DNA from: Clostridiales bacterium
GTDB lineage: Bacteria > Bacillota > Clostridia > Oscillospirales > Oscillospiraceae
Assembly: GCA_014799505.1 (NCBI GenBank)
Contig: JAAVHV010000001.1
Coordinates: forward strand, 63,840-111,604
Length of the DNA stretch: 47,765 nt
Direction: 5' to 3'
Below, in pieces: positions 7,916 to 16,484 of the stretch (position 1 is the stretch's first letter; each line of letters starts with the position of its first letter). A model generated the notes under the pieces. It saw only the letters and a program-made list of their open reading frames with translations. It did no database searches and had not been told where the DNA came from. A program made the translations under genes and the position numbers.

Positions 7916-8751
7916 GCATACTGTCTGATCTGCATACCCACAGTACCGCCTCCGATGGGCAGTATACGCCGGCAGAGCTGGTCGGGCTTGCCAAGGAGCG
8001 CGGGCTAAATACATTGGCCGTTACAGACCATGATACGGTGGATGGGATTTGCGAGGCGGTTCTGGCTGGAAAAGAGTTGGGTGTGCGTGTGCTGCCGGGA
8101 ATTGAGTTGAGCGCCCTGGAATACCACACGTTCCACATTTTGGGCTATGGGATCGACCCGGAGAACCCCACGCTGGCCGAGCTGTGCCGCAGGATGAAAG
8201 CCCGGCGGAATGAGCGTACAGGCCGCCTGCTAGCTTTTTTACAGGAAAAGGGTGTGGCGCTCACTGCCGCTGAGGTGGAAGCGGCTGCCGGCGGCGAGAT
8301 CATCGGGCGGCCCCACTTTGCCCAGGCGATGGTACGGCGGGGCTGCGTGGCAACTAACCGGGAGGCATTTGACCGCTATCTGGATACGGAGGAATACTAC
8401 CAACGGGTGGAGCGGGGAAAGCCGCCTGTAAAAGAGTGCATCGCGGCCATCCGGGCTGCGGGCGGCATGGCGTCGCTGGCCCATCCGTATCAGATTGGGA
8501 TCGGCGATGATGCCCTGGAAAAGTTGGCAGCTGAGCTTGCCGGGCATGGGCTGGAGGCCATTGAATGCTATTATCCCAAGCATACGCCGGAACAGGAGGC
8601 ATTTTACCTGTATTTGGCGGAGAAATACAAGCTGTATATCACCGGTGGGAGTGATTTCCACGGGGAAAAGGTGAAGCCGGATGTTAAACTGGCGGCGCTG
8701 GAGCTGGATTTGGGCTGGATGACAAAAACAGCATGGTCAGGGGGTTGTTAA
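7912..8751 (+). CDS. PHP-domain phosphoesterase, YciV/RnaAM type
   Basis: This family hydrolyses 3'-phosphates of 3',5'-bisphosphonucleotides such as PAP, or short RNA. All metal-binding motifs are present: DLHTHSTASDG (residues 6-16), TDHDT (about 38-42), PGIELS (about 62-67), GRPHFAQAM (about 127-135), SLAHPY (about 184-189) and GGSDFHG (about 243-249). The length of 279 is usual. The start overlaps the upstream stop as ATGA. PAP is the inhibitory by-product of PAPS-dependent sulfation, so placement a few genes after a CysC-like kinase and a sulfotransferase-like protein suggests by-product clearance. That link is inference; the family call is firm. Confidence 0.85.
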   Translation: MSILSDLHTHSTASDGQYTPAELVGLAKERGLNTLAVTDHDTVDGICEAVLAGKELGVRVLPGIELSALEYHTFHILGYGIDPENPTLAELCRRMKARRNERTGRLLAFLQEKGVALTAAEVEAAAGGEIIGRPHFAQAMVRRGCVATNREAFDRYLDTEEYYQRVERGKPPVKECIAAIRAAGGMASLAHPYQIGIGDDALEKLAAELAGHGLEAIECYYPKHTPEQEAFYLYLAEKYKLYITGGSDFHGEKVKPDVKLAALELDLGWMTKTAWSGGC

Positions 8752-9720
8752 ATGGATTTGGAACGGGAAATTGATGTCAGCATCATCGTTTTAACCTATT
8801 TCCATGAAGCCTATATCTCCAAAGCATTGGACAGCATCCTGATGCAGGAAACGGACCTTCGGTATGAGGTGTTGGTTGGGGATGACGCATCCCAGGATCG
8901 GACGCCTCAAATTTTGCAAAGTTACGCAAATCGTCATCCTGAGCAAATCTTCCTCACCTTGCGGGAGAAAAACGTGGGGGCGAGCAGGAACGCGTTTGAT
9001 TTGTGCTCTCATGCGCGGGGGAAGTATATCGCGGCGTTGGAGGGAGACGATTTTTGGCTGGATCCCTGTAAACTGCAAAAGCAATGGGACTTTTTGGAGG
9101 AGCATCCGGAGTACATCGGCTGCTGCAGCAAATGCCTGGTAGTGGATCGCGACAACAGGCCGGATTACACAAAATCGCCCCATTTTGTATGGAATAAAAA
9201 GGAATTCCATTTGGAAGACCTGATCGAGCGGTGGGACTTGCCCGGACAAGCTGGGACGTGGATGTATCGCAATATCTATCTGAGTATGCGGCCCGGTGAG
9301 TTCGAAACCATGTGCCGGATGCACCCCAATGTTGCGGACAAAACGATTGCGCTGCTCCTGCTCAGCAAGGGCCCGATTTATTGCAGCAACGAGGTTCTGT
9401 CTTGCTATCGGAAGGTTGACCAAACGGGGGAGCGCAACTGGTTTTCCATTCACCACGCAAACCCATATCGCAATTATGATATGTTTATGTATCCGTGCAG
9501 GCTGGAGAGCTGGGCCAGAAGGGATCTGAACCTGGGGAAGCGGCTGGGGCGGCAGCATCTCGGAAAACGGGGTGAATACCGCTTCTGCCGGTTTGTGGAG
9601 GAGCTGGTGCGGGAGCCGTCCCTGAAACGGCTGCGGTACCTGGCGGATATGGTGGCGTACAGTCATCAGCCTGTGAAATACAGCTGGACGATCTTGAAAG
9701 CGCTGATCGAAATGGAATGA
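8752..9720 (+). CDS. family 2 glycosyltransferase
   Basis: A cytoplasmic GT-A inverting glycosyltransferase. The first 120 residues carry the GT2 fold: VSIIVLTYFHEAYISKALDS (about 8-27), EVLVGDDASQD (about 38-48, nucleotide-binding Asp pair) and ALEGDDFWLDP (about 95-105, the DxD-like motif). It starts directly at the base after the PHP stop (TAAATG). The C-terminal 200 residues are family-variable and probably fix the acceptor. In this locus it is the only clear glycosyltransferase, so it may transfer the island's sugar to flagellin or extend the chain. Confidence 0.88.
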   Translation: MDLEREIDVSIIVLTYFHEAYISKALDSILMQETDLRYEVLVGDDASQDRTPQILQSYANRHPEQIFLTLREKNVGASRNAFDLCSHARGKYIAALEGDDFWLDPCKLQKQWDFLEEHPEYIGCCSKCLVVDRDNRPDYTKSPHFVWNKKEFHLEDLIERWDLPGQAGTWMYRNIYLSMRPGEFETMCRMHPNVADKTIALLLLSKGPIYCSNEVLSCYRKVDQTGERNWFSIHHANPYRNYDMFMYPCRLESWARRDLNLGKRLGRQHLGKRGEYRFCRFVEELVREPSLKRLRYLADMVAYSHQPVKYSWTILKALIEME

Positions 9721-9758
9721 CAGCAGTAAACACACCTAAGCATTGAGGAGTGAGCCTA

Positions 9759-11156
9759 ATGAAGTTTTGTAAAATGCCGTTTACCTTTGCCTTTTTGACC
9801 GAGAAAGGCGAGGTATGGCCCTGTGCTTGGATGCATTACACCATTGGAAATCTCTATGAGCAGGATCTGGACGAGATCTGGCACAGCGAAGCGGCAGAGG
9901 CGGCACGCCAGACGATTTTGGATGGGTCGTTCAAGATGTGCAGGAAGCAGTCCTGCCCATACTTGGAGCGGGATGAATTGCCTGACCTGACCGAGGAAGA
10001 AATTCTGGAAAGGGCTGTGCCAACCCCGCTCCCAACCACTCTTAATGTGTGTAATGACCACACGTGCAATATCGCCTGCACCAACTGCCGCACCGGCCGC
10101 TACTGTGCGGAAGGGGATGAGCGGGAAAAAATCGACGACGCGTTGGCCCGCCTGCTCCCCTTTGCCAATCAGGCAGAACAGATCAGAATGAATGGCGGCG
10201 GAGAATTTCTGGCAATCCCAAGCTATATCAAGCTTCTGGAGAGGCTGCGCCCGGAGCGTGAGGATTTTAAAATTGTGCTTGAGTCAAACGGGGTGCTTTT
10301 TGACGAAAAGCACTGGGAACGTTTTTCCCGTCTGGCGAAATATGATATGTCAGTTACGATAACGGTCAACAGCCTGAAGCGGGAGGTATACCGCTATCTC
10401 ACCGGCGGCTTTGACCATTTGGAGCGGGTGCTGGACAATCTGCGTTTCCTCAGCAAGCTGCGTAGAGAGGGTGCGGTAAATAAGCTGTCCCTGTCCTTTG
10501 TGGTTCAGGAGACCAATTTCTGGGAGATTCCGGACTATATCCGAACCTTTACCCAGTCAGAGGACTTTGAGATTGACGAGTTCAGCATGAAACCCCTTTA
10601 CCGGTGGTGGCATATGGATGAGGAAACCTATTGGCGCAAAAATATCCTCAACCCGCTCCATCCATACCATCAGGCACACCTCAAAATATTGGCGGATGAC
10701 TGCTGGAACAACCCCAAGGTATTCGACTGGGGATGCCACAACATCCGGGAGGCCGTACCGTCTCCGTTTGAGCAGGAGAAGATTTATAACCGCCTGCTGC
10801 TGGACATTTTCCAGAACGACAAGGGCCTTTCTCCGTCGGAATTTCTCCGGGACTGCGCCAAGCGCGCAGGGGCTGGGCGCGTCGGGTATTACGGCAAGAA
10901 TGAGTTTTCCAAGAAGTTTGTCCGGATGCTGCGGGATGCCGGGGTGGACGTGGTGTTCCAGTTGACTTGGGCGGTAGAATGCAGTGATGGGGGGCTCCCG
11001 AAGGTGGCGAAGCAAGAGCTGCGTCCCGATATGGCGGATATGATCCTGGTGATCGACTTCTTCAAGGGCGGTTATTGGTTTACGGACCTGCCCGCCATAG
11101 GTTTTCAAGGGCCGGTCCTCTCCCTTGAGCAGTTTATTGAGGGCACGGAGCAGTGA
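9759..11156 (+). CDS. radical SAM protein with N-terminal SPASM-like segment
   Basis: The radical SAM cluster motif is CNIACTNC (C-x3-C-x2-C, about residue 104-111), followed by NGGGEFL, the usual GGE-like SAM-binding motif. Unusually, cysteines typical of a SPASM domain come first: WPCAWMHYTIGNLYEQ and MCRKQSCPY (about 20-75), where GNL..EDL.EIW is the standard SPASM end. The C-terminal 100 residues (GRVGYYGKNEFSKKFVRML) look like a Rossmann half. I chose ATG at 9759, eight bases after GAGGAG, over GTG at 9750. Radical SAM enzymes in such loci epimerise, dehydrogenate or methylate sugars; the reaction here is unknown. Confidence 0.8.
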   Translation: MKFCKMPFTFAFLTEKGEVWPCAWMHYTIGNLYEQDLDEIWHSEAAEAARQTILDGSFKMCRKQSCPYLERDELPDLTEEEILERAVPTPLPTTLNVCNDHTCNIACTNCRTGRYCAEGDEREKIDDALARLLPFANQAEQIRMNGGGEFLAIPSYIKLLERLRPEREDFKIVLESNGVLFDEKHWERFSRLAKYDMSVTITVNSLKREVYRYLTGGFDHLERVLDNLRFLSKLRREGAVNKLSLSFVVQETNFWEIPDYIRTFTQSEDFEIDEFSMKPLYRWWHMDEETYWRKNILNPLHPYHQAHLKILADDCWNNPKVFDWGCHNIREAVPSPFEQEKIYNRLLLDIFQNDKGLSPSEFLRDCAKRAGAGRVGYYGKNEFSKKFVRMLRDAGVDVVFQLTWAVECSDGGLPKVAKQELRPDMADMILVIDFFKGGYWFTDLPAIGFQGPVLSLEQFIEGTEQ

Positions 11157-11677
11157 GGCGGCGGATACTGGTTCCCGCGGTCCTTTTGGGCGCGGTTGGC
11201 GGCGGTATGTTGGTTAAAAGGCTGTGGCTGGAAAAATACCGTCAACAAAAAGAGGAACTGAACCGCGCCGAGCAGGAACGGGATCTGCTCCATACCTGGC
11301 TGCTGGTGGAGCAGCGGGGCGCACAGGTATCCGAGTATTTCACAGCGCATAATTATCACAGTGTGGCCATTTTCGGGATGGGGCCCATGGGTCGGCGCAC
11401 AGCAGACGCGCTGGGCGAGCTGGCTGCCTACGGTGTGGAACTGGACAACCTGGGCGCGGTGCATGAGCGGCTGACGGTCTACCGGCTGGGGGATGATCCC
11501 TTGCCCCCGGCGGACTGCATGGTGATTTGTGATGCCGCGCAGGCGGAGGAAAAGGAGGGGGCTGCCCGCCAGGAGTTCCCGGGCCAAATGATATCCCTGG
11601 GCAAGGTCATGGATTGGCTGTTGGAGCAGCATGGCGTTGGCTTGAACGAAACCGTTTGGAAGGCGGGAAGGCGATGA
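11153..11677 (+). CDS. membrane-anchored Rossmann-like protein, unknown
   Basis: The 174-residue product starts at a GTG that overlaps the previous stop. Residues 5-24 form one transmembrane segment (ILVPAVLLGAVGGGMLV), followed by a charged helical stretch (25-60) and a small nucleotide-binding-like unit with VAIFGMGPMGRRTADAL (about 70-86). The last part resembles the C-terminal lobe of the preceding radical SAM protein, so the two may share a partner or ligand. No named family is recognised. Confidence 0.6.
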   Translation: MRRRILVPAVLLGAVGGGMLVKRLWLEKYRQQKEELNRAEQERDLLHTWLLVEQRGAQVSEYFTAHNYHSVAIFGMGPMGRRTADALGELAAYGVELDNLGAVHERLTVYRLGDDPLPPADCMVICDAAQAEEKEGAARQEFPGQMISLGKVMDWLLEQHGVGLNETVWKAGRR

Positions 11678-12375
11678 AGCTGGGGATCATGCAGCCGTAC
11701 TTTTTCCCGTATATCGGTTACTGGCAGCTCATCAGCGCGGTGGACGAATATGTCGTTTTCAATGATGTCAATTACATCAACCGTGGATGGATCAACCGCA
11801 ACCGCATTTTGTGCCAGGGCAGGCCAATGTATATCAATATTCTTTTAAGTAAAGCGAGCCAAAACAAGAAAATCAACGAAATCGATGTACTCCAGGATGA
11901 ACGGCACACTGCAAAGCTGTTGCGTACCCTGCATGACTGCTACCATAAAGCGCCGCACTTTGGGGAAACATTTGAACTCGTATCGGACATTCTCGCCTCA
12001 AGTGCTGAAAGGCGGCTGGATCTGTACCTGCTCGACATTGTGCAGAGAGTTTGCGGTTGCTTGGGTATTACAACGCCTCTGGTCCTTTCGTCAGAAATTC
12101 CGCAAAAACCCGATCTGAGGGGGGAAGCGCGCATCATAGATCTATGCAAAACGTTGGGCGCGGACGAGTACTATAATGCGGTCGGAGGGCAGTCTCTGTA
12201 CAACCGGGAGCATTTCCAGCAGGAAGGAATTAGCCTCCGCTTTCTGAAAACAAATCCCATTGTCTACCGGCAATTTCAAAACGATTTTATAGCAAATTTA
12301 TCGATTTTGGATGTAATGATGTTCTGCTCTCCGGAAGAAATCCGGGGACTGTTGGGATCATATACGCTGCTATGA
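11674..12375 (+). CDS. WbqC-like family protein
   Basis: WbqC-like proteins occur in O-antigen and flagellin glycosylation loci and are thought to act on amino sugars, but their reaction is not settled. The start MKLGIMQPYFFPYIGYWQLI (residues 1-20), FNDVNYINRGWINRNR (about 28-43) and YYNAVGGQSLY are family hallmarks. I placed the start at 11674, overlapping the previous stop as ATGA; this gives 233 residues, the normal family size. The presence of an amino-sugar pathway downstream fits. Confidence 0.85.
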   Translation: MKLGIMQPYFFPYIGYWQLISAVDEYVVFNDVNYINRGWINRNRILCQGRPMYINILLSKASQNKKINEIDVLQDERHTAKLLRTLHDCYHKAPHFGETFELVSDILASSAERRLDLYLLDIVQRVCGCLGITTPLVLSSEIPQKPDLRGEARIIDLCKTLGADEYYNAVGGQSLYNREHFQQEGISLRFLKTNPIVYRQFQNDFIANLSILDVMMFCSPEEIRGLLGSYTLL

Positions 12376-12438
12376 CCCATGCCCAGCGGTGTGAAACGGC
12401 GTTTAAAGGGCAATAAAGAGCGTAATGGGGAGGGAACC

Positions 12439-13170
12439 ATGGACGGACAAAATGCGTTAAATGGCGTAACGGTCTATACAGAGCAGAATATATACGATTT
12501 TGATAATCAAATTATGCTCCACTACTATCCACGGAGAATTTTGGAATTTGTTGACAACCCAAAGGAATTATCCCTGCTGGATCTGGGCTTGGGGCATGGA
12601 TATTCTGCAATCGAATTTTCCGGAAAATTTAAAGAACACACCATTTTAGAGGGGAACCCCGAAATTATTCAGCAGTTTAAGGAGAGATATAACAGCAGCG
12701 GAATGCATATTATACAAACTTGGTTTGAAGAGTATGAACCGGACGATAAATTTGATATTATCGTTATCGGCTTTGTGCTGGAGCACGTAGATGATCCGTT
12801 ACAGTTATTAAAAAAATACCGCGCCTTTTTAAAAGAAGGCGGTTCCCTTTTTCTCGCATCTCCCAATGCGGAGACTTTAAATCGAAGGATCGGGCACGCC
12901 GCGGGACTCTTGCCCGATATGCTGCAGTTATCAGAACACGATTTCCTGTGTGGCCACAAAAGGTATTTTACCCACCACAGCTTAAATGAGCTGTGCAGAA
13001 ACGCTGGTCTGAACGTTGTAAAAGAGGAAGGCTTGTATCTCAAGCCGCTTACCACGAGGCAAATGATTTCGCTGAATCTGGATCAATCCATTCTGGACGC
13101 ATTGTGCATTGTTGGCCAGAATTATCCAGAGCTGTCCTTAGGGATTCTGATGGAATGCAAATTGAAATGA
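12439..13170 (+). CDS. class I SAM-dependent methyltransferase
   Basis: Motif I is LLDLGLGHGYSAIEF (about residue 40-54), followed by the acidic TILEGNP and the FDIIVIGFVLEHVDDP region (about 100-115) that marks small-molecule methyltransferases. Length 243. The start at 12439 follows GGGGAGGG by 6-8 bases; an upstream ATG at 12379 adds 20 basic residues unlike the family. It may methylate the sugar amine or hydroxyl. From here to about 15.8 kb base composition is clearly more AT-rich than in the neighbours. Confidence 0.8.
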   Translation: MDGQNALNGVTVYTEQNIYDFDNQIMLHYYPRRILEFVDNPKELSLLDLGLGHGYSAIEFSGKFKEHTILEGNPEIIQQFKERYNSSGMHIIQTWFEEYEPDDKFDIIVIGFVLEHVDDPLQLLKKYRAFLKEGGSLFLASPNAETLNRRIGHAAGLLPDMLQLSEHDFLCGHKRYFTHHSLNELCRNAGLNVVKEEGLYLKPLTTRQMISLNLDQSILDALCIVGQNYPELSLGILMECKLK

Positions 13171-13206
13171 TGAACCAATTGATAAGTGATATGGGGGTTA
13201 ACCACT

Positions 13207-13773
13207 ATGCCAAGCGCCGTGAGTGCCCGTGTTTATTTGCGTGCAATGGAGTATTCCGATTTGGATTTCTTGAATCGAATGCATAACGATGAAGATATCA
13301 ACCGGAACACCGCAGGAAATAAATTCTTTGTATCCTCCGAATATGATCGAAAATGGCTGGAAAACAAGATGATGGACAATCAGAAGCAGATTTACCTGAT
13401 GGTCTGCTTAAAAGAAACCAACCAGGCAATTGGTTACACTTCTCTGTCCGATATTGATCATTGGAATAAAAAAATTTTTCTGAGCGGCTACACCATCTCT
13501 TCCGAGTTTACAGGAAAAGGGTATGCTACCGAAGGCGCAAAGCTTACTATCCAATATGCCTTTGAGGAGTTAGGCATGAATCGCATTGAGGGGCGCTTTT
13601 TGGATGATAACATTGCCTCCCAGCGTGTGGGAGACAAGCTGGGATATGTTCGGGATGGAGTTCTCCGGGATTATGTGTTTAAGAATGGCCGGTATCACGA
13701 TGTCATATTCAGCAGCATTTTGCGCAGCGACTATGAGAAGCTGAAGGAGCAGGGTATTTATCCCATAAAATGA
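13207..13773 (+). CDS. GNAT family N-acetyltransferase
   Basis: RimJ/RimL-type GNAT of 188 residues. Seen: the acetyl-CoA loop SSEFTGKGYATEGAKL (about 93-108, variant of Q/RxxGxG/A), and NRIEGRFLDDNIASQRVGDKLG (about 122-143, split here for reading: NRIEG, DDNIASQ, KLGY), the typical Asn-x-Ser helix. A GTG at 13186 would add seven residues; ATG 13207 with GGGGG at 13192-13196 is preferred. In a dTDP-4-amino-sugar locus it may acylate the amine as VioB or PseH do, but a protein substrate cannot be excluded. Confidence 0.8.
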   Translation: MPSAVSARVYLRAMEYSDLDFLNRMHNDEDINRNTAGNKFFVSSEYDRKWLENKMMDNQKQIYLMVCLKETNQAIGYTSLSDIDHWNKKIFLSGYTISSEFTGKGYATEGAKLTIQYAFEELGMNRIEGRFLDDNIASQRVGDKLGYVRDGVLRDYVFKNGRYHDVIFSSILRSDYEKLKEQGIYPIK

Positions 13774-13852
13774 GATTAAAAGGATTGCCTATATTTTTGT
13801 CGTCATTACATTGTACCGCAGTACCGTAGATTGCCCTGTGGGGGGAGCGTAT

Positions 13853-15097
13853 ATGCATCCAAAAACAGTCGTTGTCATCCCCGGGAATTACTGGCAAATA
13901 CCCTTGGTTCAAAAAAGTAAGTCCATGGGGTTCCGTACCCTTGTTATAAACCCTTATCCGGATTCGGCGGCCTTTCCATATGCAGATGGTTACCTCCAAA
14001 GCGATATTTTTGACACTGAAAATGTAATTAAATATTGCCGCGAACAGAAGGTAAACGCTATTGTTTCAGATGTAAGTGATATTGCCATACCGGTGATGGC
14101 AGAGCTTGGATATAAATTGTCTTTGAAGACACTAAATGCGGAAAGTGCGCAGCTATTTACGAATAAACATGCCATGCGCTGCTTTTGCAAAATCCACGAA
14201 ATACCGATTCCGGAATATCAACTATGCGAAACTGTGGAACAGGCAGAGTCTTTTTTTGATGCCACGCATGATCAGATAGTAATCAAACCGCTGGACTGTA
14301 ACGGCAGCCGTGGTGTATATACAATTAGTCAGCGAGATATGGTGTGTGCTTTATTTAATAAGGCACTTGAGTTTAGCAGAACACAAAAAGCAGTATTGGC
14401 GGAACGCTATATTGATGGAACGGAGTTTACTGTTGACGGAATCAAGACGCCAGAAAGACATTTTACACTTGCAATTTCCGAGAAGAAACATTTCGCTCAC
14501 AATCCGAATATTGCATGTGAGCTTTATTTTTCAGGATACAACAGCCGCTATAATTATGAGGCGCTTGCGCTTCAAAACGATAGGCTCATAGAGCAGTCAC
14601 CGCTGGAATTTGGTCTGACACACGCCGAATATAAGTATGAAAATGGAACATTTTATCTTATTGAAGTTGCGGCAAGAGGCGGTGGCAGTCTGATTTCATC
14701 GCATATCGTTCCATTTTTATCAGGAGTAGACAACTATCAATATTTGATAGAATATTCACTTGGCATGGTTAAATGTTCCGACTTCACAGTACCAAAACGA
14801 TATGAAAATCGCTGCGCTGTACTTCACTTCTTTGATGTGCCAAGGGATGGGGGCGTAGTAAGCGGCATTGAAGGCCTGGATTTGCTTGCCCATAACACAA
14901 ATATTGTTAAGTATCAGTTTAACATCAAAGCTGGCGATACGGTTGCAGATGCTACCAGTGATGCAGATCGGGCGGGGTTCTACATCGCATGCTGTGAAAA
15001 TCAAAATGAACTGGATGCACTAATGCTGGAAATACAAAACAACGTTCGGATTATCTGCAAACCAAGCGCAGCAGAGAATGAAATTTCATTGGCATAG
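13853..15097 (+). CDS. ATP-grasp ligase
   Basis: Carbamoyl-phosphate-synthase-like ATP-grasp fold of 414 residues. The N-terminal pre-ATP-grasp domain begins KTVVVIPGNYWQIPLVQKS (about 4-22). The ATP-binding part includes IVIKPLDCNGSRGV (about 142-155), ERYIDGTEFTVDG (about 183-195), and the metal-binding FYLIEVAARGGG (about 265-276). Start at 13853 follows GGGGGGAG. Such enzymes join a carboxylate to an amine via an acyl phosphate. Given the amino-sugar genes, it may add an amino acid or other acid to the sugar nitrogen; this is inference. Confidence 0.85.
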   Translation: MHPKTVVVIPGNYWQIPLVQKSKSMGFRTLVINPYPDSAAFPYADGYLQSDIFDTENVIKYCREQKVNAIVSDVSDIAIPVMAELGYKLSLKTLNAESAQLFTNKHAMRCFCKIHEIPIPEYQLCETVEQAESFFDATHDQIVIKPLDCNGSRGVYTISQRDMVCALFNKALEFSRTQKAVLAERYIDGTEFTVDGIKTPERHFTLAISEKKHFAHNPNIACELYFSGYNSRYNYEALALQNDRLIEQSPLEFGLTHAEYKYENGTFYLIEVAARGGGSLISSHIVPFLSGVDNYQYLIEYSLGMVKCSDFTVPKRYENRCAVLHFFDVPRDGGVVSGIEGLDLLAHNTNIVKYQFNIKAGDTVADATSDADRAGFYIACCENQNELDALMLEIQNNVRIICKPSAAENEISLA

Positions 15098-15112
15098 AGA
15101 AGGTTATCTGCA

Positions 15113-15778
15113 ATGATTTATGATGCGCATCTTCATAGGAAAAATCTTGAAACAGGGGGATTCCTCATCGGGTTGGAGGGATTGCCTCTTTTCAAAGAGA
15201 AAGTTTTGAGTAATACAGAAGCATTATCGCTTCATGATCCGAATAAGCACTATGTTGCATTCTATTACGTATCAAAGCACGAGTGTGAAACAGTGACTAT
15301 TTCTCATAAGTATTTAAAATATCATCCCAAAAGAGAACAGTATACCCCGCTCCAAGTTATTGCTTCAATAAGAAGAAATAGCCCTAAAGCAGTTATCATT
15401 GATACGCTGAATGAACCATATTGGCGGCCATATGATTATTGGGAAGTGGCTCAGGAATTTCCAGAACTGCCCTTTGTCTTCGCGCATTCTGGAGGATATT
15501 CCATAAATGATTTTGTTAAGATATGTCACCTGCAAAAAAATGTTTGGATTGACTTCTCCCTGACCCATGCGACTTTGGGCAATTATGGAAGCCCAGAAAA
15601 GGGGTTGCCCTATGTGGAACAGGCAATCAAATATTCATTGAATTCACCATTTAAAAGCCGCGTACTCCTCGCTTCAGATTTCCCCTTTTTCTCTCAAGCC
15701 GAGGTGTTTCAATACTACGCTGAATATATTGATCAGCTGAACAACAATTTCCTGGAGCTTTTTCATCAAATAGTATGA
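15113..15778 (+). CDS. amidohydrolase-like TIM-barrel protein
   Basis: Metal-dependent hydrolase of the amidohydrolase-2 type, 221 residues, shorter than most members (about 280). It has the N-terminal YDAHLH (residues 3-8), FVFAHSGG (about 122-129) and the C-terminal LASDFPF (about 186-192) that supply metal ligands. The section between is reduced. It lies between the ATP-grasp and the RraA-like gene and probably acts with them. AT-rich like its neighbours. Confidence 0.7.
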   Translation: MIYDAHLHRKNLETGGFLIGLEGLPLFKEKVLSNTEALSLHDPNKHYVAFYYVSKHECETVTISHKYLKYHPKREQYTPLQVIASIRRNSPKAVIIDTLNEPYWRPYDYWEVAQEFPELPFVFAHSGGYSINDFVKICHLQKNVWIDFSLTHATLGNYGSPEKGLPYVEQAIKYSLNSPFKSRVLLASDFPFFSQAEVFQYYAEYIDQLNNNFLELFHQIV

Positions 15779-15821
15779 AAGCAGGTCTGTGCTGCGGAAG
15801 TCGGAAAGGTATTATGCTGAA

Positions 15822-16484
15822 ATGGAGATAAAGGAAAAAATTATAAATTACATTAAGAGAAACCGCGTCTCCACAACAGAGGTCGCGGACTGCCTGGGAA
15901 AATCAGGTGTCCTGGAAGGGCTTTTGCCGCTGAATCCCAGACATTTTGCGGTGGGGGAGATCCGATACCTCTATGCAATTCAGGAATCAAATTGGCCCGT
16001 CCACGAAGCGCTGGACAGGGACCCCGTAACCGATCAAGTGGTCTTCATCGATGGCATTGACGTCAATAACCGGGCCATTATCGGCGATATCGTTTCAAAG
16101 TATATCCTGCTGTATTTGGGCAACCGGGCTATCATATGCTCCGGGAAAATGCGGGATGCGCACATTCTGCTGAAAGAAAATTATCCAATCTGGTGCGGCG
16201 GCGTGTCCCCGGTCGGGTGTTTTAACACGCCGGTGGACGAGACGGAATTTGCGCGGACGATAGCGGAACGCAGGGACGAATTACAGGGTTCCGTGGCCGT
16301 CTGCGATGACTCCGGGGTCGTTGTGATTCCGAAACAGATGCTGACAGAAGAATTTTATCAGAAACTGGTCGCAATCGAGGAGCAGGAGGATATCTGGTAT
16401 GACTGTGTGGATCGAAGAAAATGGAGCACCTACAAAACGATCTGTTTGAAGGACTATTTGAAAGAGAAAGCAGGCCATGAATAA
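15822..16484 (+). CDS. RraA-like family protein
   Basis: The RraA fold includes true RNase E regulators and 4-hydroxy-4-methyl-2-oxoglutarate aldolases. Here the core SGKMRDAHIL (Arg111, Asp112) and the following PIWCGGVSPVG (about 122-132) match the aldolase active-site loop, with an N-terminal helical region (1-45) that could be a small winged-helix-like part. A start at GTG 15789 is possible; ATG 15822 follows GGAAAGG. It may make or break a keto acid used in glycan decoration. The end overlaps the aminotransferase start by eight bases. Confidence 0.75.
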   Translation: MEIKEKIINYIKRNRVSTTEVADCLGKSGVLEGLLPLNPRHFAVGEIRYLYAIQESNWPVHEALDRDPVTDQVVFIDGIDVNNRAIIGDIVSKYILLYLGNRAIICSGKMRDAHILLKENYPIWCGGVSPVGCFNTPVDETEFARTIAERRDELQGSVAVCDDSGVVVIPKQMLTEEFYQKLVAIEEQEDIWYDCVDRRKWSTYKTICLKDYLKEKAGHE

